From NCBI RefSeq assembly GCF_021440085.1, contig NZ_JAKCPW010000002.1:62001-126000 (forward strand): 64,000 nucleotides of DNA, given 5' to 3'. Of this stretch, positions 35,890-44,960 are shown piece after piece (the first letter of the stretch is position 1; the number at the start of each line of letters is the position of its first letter). This DNA comes from Dyadobacter sp. CY261. GTDB taxonomy: Bacteria; Bacteroidota; Bacteroidia; Cytophagales; Spirosomataceae. Both the position numbers and the translations under genes were made by a program. Under the pieces are notes generated by a model. The model was not told the DNA's origin. It did no database searches and saw only the letters and a program-made list of their open reading frames with translations.

Positions 35890-36237
35890 TCAATTATCCA
35901 GCGCCGCAGGCAGCATCCTCAAAAACGGCTCAGCTTGCCTGAAATCCAGCTGCTCATAAAAGATACCAAGCCTGTTCAGATTCCGGTAGTATTCGTCAAC
36001 ATGCTGATTGTTAATACTGCTCCGACAGAATGTGCCACGCAACCGGTCCCAGTTTATCTGAAAGAAACCACTTTTCAAGTAATCGTCCGGCCCGGCCGTT
36101 GCCGTCGTTGAATGGGTGGATGCAAACGAATAGCAAATGGATGAACGAAGCATAAGTGCCCCGGCAAGGTCTATACCAAGGTGGCTACGGTAGTTTCCGA
36201 GTGAGGCATCCGATAAGATCTTCAGGCGACAGAGCAA
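35890..36237 (-). pseudogene. Fic-family remnant with the active-site segment out of frame
   Basis: One open frame of about 115 codons (TTG at 36237, no ATG) begins LCRLKILSDASLGNYR and ends YYRNLNRLGIFYEQLDF... LPAALDN, both Fic-like. Between about 36160 and 36012 that frame reads nonsense, while the next frame encodes TYASFIHLLFVCIHPFNDGN and continues GRAGRLLEKWFLSDKLGP, containing the catalytic HPFNDGNGRAGR (36118-36083) before a TAA at 36013-36011. One lost base, probably in the G-run at 36159-36162, and one extra A at about 36012 explain it. The N-terminus is missing and abuts the radical SAM promoter. Fic proteins AMPylate targets; this copy should be inactive. Sequencing indels are an alternative. 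Confidence 0.75.
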
Positions 36238-36292
36238 GTGCTAAAACTGCAACCGGCCAAGTTACCAGTATTCTTTCAATTCCAAAAACCCC

Positions 36293-36300
36293 TACCTTTG
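36293..36300 (+). promoter_or_regulatory. Putative -7 box for the radical SAM gene
   Basis: TACCTTTG is an exact TAnnTTTG match, 22 bases before the GTG at 36322. Its position inside the upstream part of the open frame argues that translation starts at 36322, not at 36238. Confidence 0.45.
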
Positions 36301-36321
36301 CCCCGAAGAAAACGCGCATCC

Positions 36322-38520
36322 GTGAAAAAGAAAATACTCCTGGTCACCCCGCCATTTACCCAACTCAATACGCCCTACCCCGCTACTGCTTATCTCAAAG
36401 GTTTTTTGAATACTTTGGGTCGGGAGTCGTATCAGGCCGATTTGGGTATCGACGTGATCCTGGAGTTGTTTTCTTCCAAAGGATTGAAAAAGCTTTTTGC
36501 GATGCTTGAAGCGTCGGATATCGAGCTTACAGACAATAGTTTCCGCATTTATGCCCTCCGGGACGAATACATTTCGACGATCGATCCCGTCATCCGGTTT
36601 CTAAAAAACAGCAATCCCACACTCGCCCATAGCATTTGCGACCGGACTTACCTGCCAGAAGCCAGCCGTTTCCAGCAACTCGAAGACCTCGACTGGGCAT
36701 TTGGAACAATGGGTATCCACGACAAAGCCCGGCATCTGGCGACATTGTACCTCGAAGACCTTGGCGACCTGATCCAGGAGGCGGTGGACCCGCATTTCGG
36801 GTTCAGTCGGTATGCCGAGCGGCTGGGGCGTTCGGCAACGAGTTTTGATGAATTGGAAGCCGCGCTGGAAACGCCGGATACGTTACTTTCTCAGACGTTG
36901 AAAGATGTGTTGGAACGAAAGGTGAAGCAGTATGAGCCTGATATTGTCTGCATTTCTGTGCCGTTTCCGGGCAATTTATACGGTGGTTTCAAATGTGGTC
37001 AGTATCTGAAAGCGCATTATCCGCATATTCAAATAGTCATGGGCGGAGGGTTTGCCAATACGGAACTGCGTTCGCTGGAAGAGCCGAGGGTTTTCAACTA
37101 TATCGATTTTGTGTGCCTGGATGATGGGGAGGCACCTCTGCTGTCATTACTCGAATATCTGGAAGGTGAACGTGCGCTCACGAACCTGAAAAGGGTATAT
37201 TCGAGAGTCTACGGTAAAGTGATATATCACAATGGCGCAAAGGAAAAGGATGTGCCACAGCGCGAAACAGGTACGCCGGATTATAGCGACCTGCCATTGC
37301 ACGATTACCTTTCTGTGATCGAGATTGTAAACCCGATGCACCGGTTGTGGAGCGACGGCCGCTGGAATAAGCTGACGCTCGCGCATGGCTGTTATTGGGG
37401 CAAATGCTCGTTTTGCGACATTTCACTGGATTACATCCGTCGGTATGAACCCATGACGGCTTCGCTACTTTGCGACCGCATTGAGGAAATAATCGCACAA
37501 ACGCAGCAAAACGGCTTCCATTTCGTGGACGAAGCTGCTCCGCCCGCCTTACTGCGCGATCTGGCCTTGGAAATCATCCGCCGCAAGCTTACGGTAGTTT
37601 GGTGGACGAATATCCGTTTTGAGAAAAACTTCACGCATGATCTCTGTCTGCTCCTGAAAGCGTCCGGCTGCATTGCCATTTCCGGCGGGCTGGAAGTAGC
37701 TTCCGATCGTTTGCTCGAACGCATGAAAAAGGGCGTGACGGTGGCACAGGTGGCGCGCGTGGCGGATGCATTTACGCAAGCGGGCATTATGGTGCATGCA
37801 TATTTAATGTACGGTTTCCCGACACAGACTGCGCAGGAGACGATCGATGCGCTCGAAATGGTGCGCCAGCTTTTTCAATTGGGTATTGTACAGTCGGGTT
37901 TCTGGCACCGGTTTGCGATGACGGCCCATAGTCCGGTTGGTTTGCATCCCGAGGAATTCGATGTCATGCGTTTGGGCCCGGATACCGGTAAATTCGCCAA
38001 TAACGATTTGGAACATCAAGACCCGCTCGGTGCCGACCACGATCAATATGCGGAAGGTTTACGCAAATCACTCTTCAATTATATGCACGGCGTTTGCCTC
38101 GATTTCCCATTGTCCAAATGGTTTGATTTCAGGGTCCCGGCCACGTCGATTCCTCCTGATTACATCGAAAAAAACATCCACGAGCTCGCAGAGGCGGCAG
38201 CGAGACCCAATGCCGTGATTGTGTGGACGGGCAGTTTACCCGAAATGGCTGTTTTTGAAGAAAGAAAAGGCAAAAAAGTACGTGAAATAGCAGAACTCGT
38301 TTTTTATAACAAGAAAAAGGAATGGGCAGTGGAGGCGGACGTGGAGATGGGCGAGTGGCTCACCGGAATACTGCCTAAACTACTGATCGCAAATGCAGAA
38401 CCGTATGCATTCGAACAATTCAAAAATGATTTCGATGCGGCGGGATTAGGCAGTTTTGAAGTCTTTCTCAACTCCCGCACCTGGCAGGAGTTGAAAAATG
38501 GTGGTATGCTGGTGCTGTAA
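36322..38520 (+). CDS. B12-binding-domain radical SAM protein
   Basis: 732 residues from the GTG at 36322 (MKKKILLVTPPFTQLNTPYP), chosen because the family begins there and a -7 box lies just upstream. The N-terminal half contains a cobalamin-binding-like Rossmann region (VCISVPFPGNLYGGFKCGQY, IQIVMGGGFANTELR, DFVCLDDGEAPLL). The radical SAM core starts at LAHGCYWGKCSFCDISLDY, where the cysteines are spaced C-x4-C-x2-C instead of the usual C-x3-C-x2-C. It continues with SGGLEVASDRLLERMKKGV and a long C-terminal region. Substrate unknown; enzymes of this class methylate or rearrange unreactive carbons. It stands alone, convergent with nagA (stops four bases apart). Confidence 0.85.
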   Translation: MKKKILLVTPPFTQLNTPYPATAYLKGFLNTLGRESYQADLGIDVILELFSSKGLKKLFAMLEASDIELTDNSFRIYALRDEYISTIDPVIRFLKNSNPTLAHSICDRTYLPEASRFQQLEDLDWAFGTMGIHDKARHLATLYLEDLGDLIQEAVDPHFGFSRYAERLGRSATSFDELEAALETPDTLLSQTLKDVLERKVKQYEPDIVCISVPFPGNLYGGFKCGQYLKAHYPHIQIVMGGGFANTELRSLEEPRVFNYIDFVCLDDGEAPLLSLLEYLEGERALTNLKRVYSRVYGKVIYHNGAKEKDVPQRETGTPDYSDLPLHDYLSVIEIVNPMHRLWSDGRWNKLTLAHGCYWGKCSFCDISLDYIRRYEPMTASLLCDRIEEIIAQTQQNGFHFVDEAAPPALLRDLALEIIRRKLTVVWWTNIRFEKNFTHDLCLLLKASGCIAISGGLEVASDRLLERMKKGVTVAQVARVADAFTQAGIMVHAYLMYGFPTQTAQETIDALEMVRQLFQLGIVQSGFWHRFAMTAHSPVGLHPEEFDVMRLGPDTGKFANNDLEHQDPLGADHDQYAEGLRKSLFNYMHGVCLDFPLSKWFDFRVPATSIPPDYIEKNIHELAEAAARPNAVIVWTGSLPEMAVFEERKGKKVREIAELVFYNKKKEWAVEADVEMGEWLTGILPKLLIANAEPYAFEQFKNDFDAAGLGSFEVFLNSRTWQELKNGGMLVL

Positions 38521-38523
38521 CGG

Positions 38524-39633
38524 TTAGTAACGTAGCACTTCAAAATTTTCAAGATTGTCGTTGAATGTGGTAAAGACGGCCGGGTAACCCGGTGCAATAC
38601 TGCCGATCTTGTCTTGTAAACCTAATACGGTAGCCGGGCGAACTGTCGCCATTTCAATGGCTTCCTGCACGGGTATCCCAATGATTTCAACAGCATTACG
38701 TACGGCGTCGCCAAGCGAAATAGTGGCACCAGCAAGGTTACCATCGGAATTGATATACTTCCCGTCTTTTAAATAAGCATCAAATTCCCCCCATTTGAAC
38801 TGGGTGACTTTCTGCCCCAAAAACAACGCGTCCGAAATAAGAAACAACTTGTCGCGCTTAATCTTGTAAGCCACGCTTGCCGCTCCAAAGTCGCAATGCG
38901 TCCCGTCGATAATAACCGGCGCGTAAACGGACTCGGTATCGAAAGTCGCACCTACGAGCCCTGGCGCACGATGACCGAATGCCGACATCGCATTGTACAA
39001 ATGGGTTACAAGTTGAATTCCCTGATCAAATGCCGTCATGGCTTCTGCATAAGTGGCATTGGAGTGGCCTGCGGAAACGGTAATGCCCGATTCGAGCAGC
39101 ATTTGAAGCTGGTCTTCGGTGAACATTTCTGGTGCGATCGTGATCAGCCGGATCACATCTCTGCCGTATTGAATGATTTCTTCCAGTTCGGCATTGGTAG
39201 GCTTGCGCACGAATGCAGCCAAATGTGCACCGCGTTTGATCGGGTTCAAAAATGGCCCTTCCAAATGCATTCCTAATACGCCCGAATCCGGGTTGCTCTC
39301 CATGTAGCTGCGCGTGGCCTCGATACCTTTCAGAATGTTGTCGTGTGGGGAGGTAATGAGGGTAGGGAGCACGTAAGCAGTGCCGGTGTTGACACTCGCC
39401 TGGTAAATATCGTCGATCGTTTCCTCGTCGGCGCGCTCGGTGAAATAGAATTGCTCTCCACCATTGATATGGCTGTCGAAAAGTCCTGGCGCGAGGTTGG
39501 TTACCTGCGGCATGCCGGTTTTGGGTGTACCGCTTTCTACGCTTTGGATGCGGCCGTTTTCAACGGCGATAATCTGATTAAAAAGGACTTCTTTTCCGGT
39601 GAAAACTTTCTCTGCAAAGAACTGGGTTGACAT
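38524..39633 (-). CDS. nagA: N-acetylglucosamine-6-phosphate deacetylase
   Basis: 369 residues. Amidohydrolase barrel with family blocks: LAPGLFDSHINGGEQFYF, the metal-binding GMHLEGPFLNPIKRGAH, SAGHSNATYAEAM, the ligand THLYNAMSAFGHRAPG, and the catalytic Asp in KLFLISDALFLG. It removes acetate from GlcNAc-6-phosphate to give glucosamine-6-phosphate in the cytoplasm, for cell-wall recycling or amino-sugar use. No nagB is adjacent. About 60 bases separate it from the pentapeptide-repeat gene upstream, so weak co-transcription is possible. Confidence 0.94.
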   Translation of the reverse strand: MSTQFFAEKVFTGKEVLFNQIIAVENGRIQSVESGTPKTGMPQVTNLAPGLFDSHINGGEQFYFTERADEETIDDIYQASVNTGTAYVLPTLITSPHDNILKGIEATRSYMESNPDSGVLGMHLEGPFLNPIKRGAHLAAFVRKPTNAELEEIIQYGRDVIRLITIAPEMFTEDQLQMLLESGITVSAGHSNATYAEAMTAFDQGIQLVTHLYNAMSAFGHRAPGLVGATFDTESVYAPVIIDGTHCDFGAASVAYKIKRDKLFLISDALFLGQKVTQFKWGEFDAYLKDGKYINSDGNLAGATISLGDAVRNAVEIIGIPVQEAIEMATVRPATVLGLQDKIGSIAPGYPAVFTTFNDNLENFEVLRY

Positions 39634-39691
39634 AATCGGCGCTAGGTTTAGATGCGCCGAAGAAACAAAAAATGGTCAGCCGTTCAAAGCA

Positions 39692-40255
39692 CTATTTGAT
39701 AATTATATCAAATTTTGTCAAAAGCCCGGCCAGGTCGGACGACAGGAATTTGGCTTTGCGGATATTGTTGGAAGTGGGATCGATCGTGAAGTTTTTACTG
39801 GTCGAAAAATCGACACCGCCGAGGTTGGTACCATCGAAAACCGCGTCCCAGAAGTCACAGTTGTGGACTTTGCATTTGGAAAGGTCTGTCTGGGTAAAAT
39901 CCGCATTATGGATTTTGCAGCTGCTGAAAAGGGTTTTGTTCAGCTTTTTTCTTTCAAAAATTGCATAGTCCAAAATGCAGTTTTCAAAAATCCCGGCAAA
40001 TGCAAAGTCTTTACTTTCCGAAAAATTAACGCCCGTCAGTTTGCAACTGACGAATTCGACGTCGGATATTTTACAATTCTTCACTGACGCATTACTCAGG
40101 TTGCACTCCTCGAAAACGCAATCGATCAGATCGATCCCTGAGAGATCTGTAAACGAGCATTGCCTGAAATGCACCTGCTCGTAGCTACTTTCAAGCAATG
40201 GCTCAATGCTAAAATCCTTATTTTCAATAATGTCAAAATTGCGGGTATTACGCAT
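39692..40255 (-). CDS. Pentapeptide-repeat protein
   Basis: 187 residues made almost wholly of A(D/N)LxX-type pentapeptides (for example FRQCSFTDLSGIDLIDCVFE, KIHNADFTQTDLSKCKVHNC), which predict a right-handed quadrilateral beta-helix. A break with SESKDFAFAGIFENC lies near the middle. Size and two-block layout resemble Qnr/McbG-like gyrase-protecting proteins, but similarity in composition alone cannot establish that role, so I give no gene symbol. Cytoplasmic, no signal peptide. It lies 15 bases after the thioredoxin gene on the same strand and may be co-transcribed with it. Confidence 0.85.
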   Translation of the reverse strand: MRNTRNFDIIENKDFSIEPLLESSYEQVHFRQCSFTDLSGIDLIDCVFEECNLSNASVKNCKISDVEFVSCKLTGVNFSESKDFAFAGIFENCILDYAIFERKKLNKTLFSSCKIHNADFTQTDLSKCKVHNCDFWDAVFDGTNLGGVDFSTSKNFTIDPTSNNIRKAKFLSSDLAGLLTKFDIIIK

Positions 40256-40270
40256 TGAGCCAAAGAGGTA

Positions 40271-40567
40271 TTAAATGTATTGCTGGATAACGGATTTGAG
40301 CTGGTCGGCCTGTACCACTCCCGACTGGCGCCAAAGCGGCTTGCCGTTTTTGAAAACGATCAGTGTTGGAACGCCCTGAATTCGGTAAGCCTGTGCTGCC
40401 GACTGGTTTTTATCCACATCGACCTTAATAATTGTCGCTGAATCACCAAGATCGGCCTTTACTTTTTCGAGAATCGGTTTCATCATTTTACACGGACCGC
40501 ACCATTCGGCCGAAAAATCCACTAAAACCGGTTTATCGCTGTTGATCAATTCTGAGAATGTTGCCAT
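40271..40567 (-). CDS. trx: Thioredoxin
   Basis: 98 residues from the ATG at 40567 ([12 protein letters not shown]); the longer frame from 40609 adds 14 residues not in the family. The redox motif is [16 protein letters not shown] and the cis-proline segment is [15 protein letters not shown]. It is a complete cytoplasmic thioredoxin with no signal peptide, so it is a general disulphide reductase rather than a periplasmic one. It lies 94 bases downstream of the acyltransferase that ends the polysaccharide operon, and could be read from that transcript, but has no functional link to it. Confidence 0.95.
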   Translation of the reverse strand: MATFSELINSDKPVLVDFSAEWCGPCKMMKPILEKVKADLGDSATIIKVDVDKNQSAAQAYRIQGVPTLIVFKNGKPLWRQSGVVQADQLKSVIQQYI

Positions 40568-40661
40568 GACTCCAAGTGTTTTGTCTGAAATGATAACCCA
40601 TACAGGCACCGAAAGGTTTAATCCAAACCCGGTTACTGCGGAAGACGTAAAGATTATGCCA

Positions 40662-41711
40662 TTATCCCCAATTATCTCTCAGAAACTTACCGACGCGCTT
40701 TTCGACAAATTCGTAGGTAACATGGGAATAGAGAATGGTGAGAACGATCGAGGAAATCAGGGAAATACCAAACATTACCTCATTTTCAGGCGATTTAAGG
40801 TACCTGAACAATACAATATTTACGAAAATCAAGACAATAGCATGGTTCAGGTAAATGGAGTAGGAGATTTTACCTAAATATTGAAAAGGTTTGCTGTTGA
40901 GTACCTGCGTGACAATGCCGGTAGAGCTCGCAAAAACGATAACGCCAATGGAGAAAATGAAGGGGAATACCAGCTTCCACAGATTAAGCTCCCAATGGTG
41001 GACTAAATACATGGCCAAAACCATCAAAAACAGGAAAGGAATTTCGAATGCCGATAGTTGAAAAGTCTTTCGGCTCAACAAACGCTGGGTGAAGATGCCG
41101 AGCACAAAGCACAGAAGTCCTCGAATATAGCCATAATCGTAAGCGAGCAGGTATTCGCCTCTTGAATAGATGAAGATGGCGGAGGCTAGCCCTATAATCG
41201 CGAAAGCCGCGTATTTGAACCGGGAAAGAATCAAAACCACTAATCCGAACACGACATAGGAGATCATTTCTGCGGAAATAGACCAGGAGGGGTAATTGTT
41301 GCTGATCCAGGCACCAAACACCGTGCTGGATCCCATAAAAGTTAGGGTGTCAAAGGAAGTATAGAAGTAATAGCTGAATCCAAGCCCACCGACATTTTTC
41401 ATCGGGCTATGCTCGCCGAGCAGATTGGCAAGCACGAAAACAACTTCCGTGTAAAACAGTAAAGGGTAAAGCCTGATAAATCGTTTTTTAAGGAAAGTCA
41501 GGAAATCGCCAGCGTTATGGATGCGATCGACGTAATTGAATGCGATCACGAAGCCGCTGAGTACAAAGAAGAAATCGACGAACAAGCTTGCATTGATGAC
41601 AAAGAAGTTATTGTACAGAATCGACTCTTTGAATGCATTATGGTGATGGGCTATCACCAGGACCGCAAAAATGCCCCTTAACCCATCCAGTTGTTCAACT
41701 CTGTTCTTCAT
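40662..41711 (-). CDS. Acyltransferase-3 family membrane protein (OafA-like)
   Basis: 349 residues from the ATG at 41711 ([13 protein letters not shown]). About ten hydrophobic helices; opening [20 protein letters not shown] is the family signature with the essential His pair (HHH at residues 22-24), followed by [14 protein letters not shown]. It probably O-acetylates sugars of the surface polysaccharide using acetyl-CoA, from the inner membrane. It is the last gene of the glycan operon, 51 bases after the polymerase/ligase-like gene. That spacer contains a weak hairpin without T-run. Confidence 0.88.
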   Translation of the reverse strand: MKNRVEQLDGLRGIFAVLVIAHHHNAFKESILYNNFFVINASLFVDFFFVLSGFVIAFNYVDRIHNAGDFLTFLKKRFIRLYPLLFYTEVVFVLANLLGEHSPMKNVGGLGFSYYFYTSFDTLTFMGSSTVFGAWISNNYPSWSISAEMISYVVFGLVVLILSRFKYAAFAIIGLASAIFIYSRGEYLLAYDYGYIRGLLCFVLGIFTQRLLSRKTFQLSAFEIPFLFLMVLAMYLVHHWELNLWKLVFPFIFSIGVIVFASSTGIVTQVLNSKPFQYLGKISYSIYLNHAIVLIFVNIVLFRYLKSPENEVMFGISLISSIVLTILYSHVTYEFVEKRVGKFLRDNWG

Positions 41712-41762
41712 GTGTGGAATGATGGGAGCCTTGCACGAAGGTCCCATTGCTCAGGGAGCGTA

Positions 41763-43106
41763 TCAGGTGGTTATGGGACTTAATGTTTCTGGCTTCGGTC
41801 GGGTTACCTTTCTTCTTGGAATCGCATCGAGGTATTTGATACCCAGGAAGCGAATCATGACCGAATAGGGGAACCAGAAAGCAATGTCGTAAGGGCGGCC
41901 ACCGGTAAAAAGTAACACCACCATGGATAGGAAGAAATAAGCCAGGAAAGTCGTCAGTGGATTGGTATGGCGACGCACTTCCCGAATCACGTAAAGGAAC
42001 AGGAAGAAATTGAAGCTTGTGAAAAATACGAACCCGAAAATTCCGTGATTTACCCAGGATTCAAGTAATGGAACGTCCAGATAATCATTCTTATAACCCC
42101 TGCCGAGGAAGATGTCCCAGGAAAATAACGTTTTCATGAATTCTCCGAAACCACTCACGCGTCCCATAGCCGAGTAATCGACATCTGCTTCTTCCGATAG
42201 CCTTACACCTGTTGAGGTGAAGATCACGTTCATGATGCGGTCTTCGAAAATATCCCAATAGCCTAAAAGCAGGTTCAGAACATCGCCGTAGCGCATCAGG
42301 AAGTAATTAATCACTAATAAAATCAATATAATGAATACCGCATTCCTGAATTTGAATGCACTGCCGATGGCAGAAGTAATGTCGGAAAATTTGAAATGAA
42401 AGAGGAAATAAGCCCCAAACGCAATGCCTAAGCCGAGATAGCTGGATTTGGCAAGTGACAGGACCACCACACCCATTCCAAACAGCACCGAGAAAAACAG
42501 AAACAACCGGGTAAGCAAATGTTTGGTATTACCCAGCAGAACCAGGGCCGAAAGCAGTGTGATCACGCCGTTACGTGCCGTAATGTGTGGGTTACCGCCC
42601 GGTTGGGCGCCTTCATTGGCAAAATTTACTGCCGCACGCATCCCCGGCGTCCAGTTGGGGTCGGTGATGAGGGAGTAAACCAGGGTGATATTTGTAAAAA
42701 AAGAAAATAGGAAAAGTACTTGTATCAACGTGTCTTTCACGTCATTAGGGACGTGGATGAGCAAGGCAAGGAACCCGAATGTGAAAACAAAGTTTCCAAT
42801 ATCAGCCACCGCTTTTCCCTGGTGGTTCATGAAGAAAAAGTAATAAAGCGTCAATAGCAGGAAGCCCAGTCCGAGGTTGATCAGGATAGTGTTAGGCTTG
42901 TAAAGGCGCTTGAAAAGCGTGGGGGGAACCATTAATAGCAATGCCAGCGAAAAGAAAATGGCTGTAAAAACGCTGCTTGCAGGCCCTACACCGAGTGTGT
43001 CGCGTATAAAGAATATGAGCGGAAACCCGTTGAACATCATTGCGATGCCCATCGAATATCGGAGATAATTGAAATTATTGGCTACATTAAATAAGCTCCA
43101 ATTCAT
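41763..43106 (-). CDS. Polytopic membrane protein, O-antigen polymerase/ligase-like
   Basis: 447 residues with about eleven hydrophobic helices and one large periplasmic-type loop between residues ~275 and 335 (DRIMNVIFTSTGVRLSEEAD, then a GFGEFMKTLF stretch), the topology of Wzy polymerases and WaaL ligases. No sequence signature separates the two. In an operon with a Wzm/Wzt ABC exporter a polymerase is not expected, so a ligase or a late-modification role is more consistent. Its ATG overlaps the stop of the upstream GT2 gene by four bases (ATGA). Confidence 0.65.
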   Translation of the reverse strand: MNWSLFNVANNFNYLRYSMGIAMMFNGFPLIFFIRDTLGVGPASSVFTAIFFSLALLLMVPPTLFKRLYKPNTILINLGLGFLLLTLYYFFFMNHQGKAVADIGNFVFTFGFLALLIHVPNDVKDTLIQVLFLFSFFTNITLVYSLITDPNWTPGMRAAVNFANEGAQPGGNPHITARNGVITLLSALVLLGNTKHLLTRLFLFFSVLFGMGVVVLSLAKSSYLGLGIAFGAYFLFHFKFSDITSAIGSAFKFRNAVFIILILLVINYFLMRYGDVLNLLLGYWDIFEDRIMNVIFTSTGVRLSEEADVDYSAMGRVSGFGEFMKTLFSWDIFLGRGYKNDYLDVPLLESWVNHGIFGFVFFTSFNFFLFLYVIREVRRHTNPLTTFLAYFFLSMVVLLFTGGRPYDIAFWFPYSVMIRFLGIKYLDAIPRRKVTRPKPETLSPITT

Positions 43107-43990
43107 CTGGAAAGCCTGAATCTGATATACTGAATATCTAATCGCAGAATGAAATAGGCGATTTTACGAACACGGCACCAAAGATACTTGATTTTGTTGA
43201 CTACTGGGGATGCGTTCGTTGAAATGTACAATTTTTGTACCCTCGCATGTTCCTCCCTGCCAATGGTCGTCGCGATGGTCGAGGACTTCGCTTCCGCATG
43301 TACGCGTAATGCGCCCCCAAGTCCATCGATCTTTTTCGTGGTGGTCGTTTTGTGCGAGGTGTACCGCGTGATGAAGTCGTAATCGAATGCAAAACGGAAG
43401 GTTTCGTCGAACAAGCCGTATTTCTCCACCAATGAACGTTTGAAAAATAGCGACTGGTTGTGTATCTGCATCCCTTCCAGAACCTGGCAATCAAAATCGT
43501 AGGACGTAGTTTTAAGTATTTCAGTCACTTCGTCGTCGGTGGTGATCATGTACAGGTCGCCGTAAAGGATATCGACCGGGTATTTCAAAGCTGCTTCTCC
43601 AAAACGAGCAAAAGTACCTGGGAAATATACATCATCTGAATTTTGGAAGCTTATATACTCGCCGGTGGCCCGTTCCAGCGCCTTGTTGATCGCATGCACC
43701 TGGCCGCGATCTTTTTCGGAAATCCACCAGGAGAGGTGTTTTTCATATTTTTTAATGATTTCTACACTGCCGTCGTTCGAGCCGCCGTCCACAATAATGT
43801 ATTCGAGATTGGGATAGTTCTGGTTGAGGACGCTCAGGATTGTCCTCTCCAAAAACGCCGCCTGGTTGTACGAAGGGGTGATAATGGTCAGTTTCGGATA
43901 TTTCTGCGCATGGCCGGTGGGTGTTGCCGCCGGTCTCAGTGTTGATACGAAGTTTCGCAGGTCCTGTGTGGTCTGTTCTAAAAAATGCAT
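43103..43990 (-). CDS. Glycosyltransferase family 2
   Basis: 295 residues. GT-A fold with the nucleotide-binding opening LTIITPSYNQAAFLERTILS, the YIIVDGGSNDGS block and the metal-binding QNSDDVYFPG. The acceptor-side motif is EGMQIHNQSLFFKRSLVEKY. It probably adds one sugar to the growing polysaccharide on the cytoplasmic face. The C-terminus is basic and could touch the membrane. It overlaps the polymerase/ligase-like gene by four bases and follows the upstream glycosyltransferase after ten bases. Donor and acceptor cannot be inferred. Confidence 0.9.
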   Translation of the reverse strand: MHFLEQTTQDLRNFVSTLRPAATPTGHAQKYPKLTIITPSYNQAAFLERTILSVLNQNYPNLEYIIVDGGSNDGSVEIIKKYEKHLSWWISEKDRGQVHAINKALERATGEYISFQNSDDVYFPGTFARFGEAALKYPVDILYGDLYMITTDDEVTEILKTTSYDFDCQVLEGMQIHNQSLFFKRSLVEKYGLFDETFRFAFDYDFITRYTSHKTTTTKKIDGLGGALRVHAEAKSSTIATTIGREEHARVQKLYISTNASPVVNKIKYLWCRVRKIAYFILRLDIQYIRFRLSR

Positions 43991-44000
43991 GGAATCCTGT

Positions 44001-44954
44001 TTAAAACTGATCGATATATGCGGTTAACTCTTTCAATTTGGCAGCAATGCCTTTTCTCATTAATCGGTTGGGAGCGATATTGGCTTGTTTCCCGAATGCC
44101 GGCTGACCGCTCGCTGGCAGTTCGTATCTCTTGTTCACCACAATGCGCTGGTATTCCATGAATAATGTCTGAAATGCCTTGTTTTCGGTAACTAACCCCG
44201 CATGATCCGACCAGATTGGGTCGAAATGGCCAAGTCCCGCAAAGTTGAGCGAAATCAGTGGCTGCCCATCCACCTCGTAACCATTATCATTTGCCACAAG
44301 ATTTTTATTCAAAACCGCATTCAAACCATAATACCAGCCCGGATTGTGAAGCGTTGTTGTCGCAGGAACCCACACTGGTACATAATTCAGCCAAAGCTGG
44401 TCGGTATTCATGCCGTTGCAAAGGTCGAAGTTCGCGCGGTCGATAGTTCGATGCGACCACCATTTGAGCATGGCAACGGTTTTCTCCGAAGGTCTTAGCA
44501 CCCAGCTTCCCGAATGGTACATTCCTGCATTAAGAATTCGCTTATCGTCCAGAATGGCCGATCGTTTCAATGGAGATGAAATGTTGGGTGTTAAAAACAT
44601 TTCAGAGTTCGCATCCAACAGGCCCTCGAATGAGGCTTTCAAAAGTGTTGTCGGACTAAGGAAAGTCAGCCGCTTGCATTCCGGATGTGTTTTCAGCAAT
44701 TCAAGTGCGAACCACGGACGGCAAGCCGGTAGTAACTCAAAATCATAATAGCCGACCGCCATTTCGTCAAAGCCAGGAATGGCCAATGCGGTTACGGGCA
44801 ACAGTTTGACGTGCTCCGGCAAGTGATCAATCTGAATGGCATCGACCAGGCCAATGTAAAAACCGTCGTTCGGCTGGTGTTGTAACACAGAATCCGCCAG
44901 AGCCAGTGCATGCGCCAGATTGGTTCGGTTACAAACTGTGTATATAATATTCAT
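44001..44954 (-). CDS. GT8-like glycosyltransferase paralogue lacking the DxD motif
   Basis: 317 residues from the ATG at 44954 (MNIIYTVCNRTNLAHALALA); TTG at 44960 is less likely. It aligns along its length with the product of 45716-46699: IGLVD near residue 36, the segment before GLL, then ILNAGMYHSGSW and GMNTDQLWLNYVPVW. Where the paralogue has FDPDIIVF, this one reads LSPTTLLK (codons 44657-44649), so both aspartates of the metal-binding DxD are gone. That suggests a catalytically weak or inactive protein, perhaps a structural partner of the paralogue or the DUF5672 protein. The family assignment rests on similarity to its neighbour. Confidence 0.7.
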   Translation of the reverse strand: MNIIYTVCNRTNLAHALALADSVLQHQPNDGFYIGLVDAIQIDHLPEHVKLLPVTALAIPGFDEMAVGYYDFELLPACRPWFALELLKTHPECKRLTFLSPTTLLKASFEGLLDANSEMFLTPNISSPLKRSAILDDKRILNAGMYHSGSWVLRPSEKTVAMLKWWSHRTIDRANFDLCNGMNTDQLWLNYVPVWVPATTTLHNPGWYYGLNAVLNKNLVANDNGYEVDGQPLISLNFAGLGHFDPIWSDHAGLVTENKAFQTLFMEYQRIVVNKRYELPASGQPAFGKQANIAPNRLMRKGIAAKLKELTAYIDQF

Positions 44955-44960
44955 GAACAA

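Noticed and set aside
41724..41750. Hairpin between the acyltransferase and polymerase/ligase-like genes
   Set aside because: The stem has a bulge and no T-run on either strand, so a terminator inside the operon is not supported.
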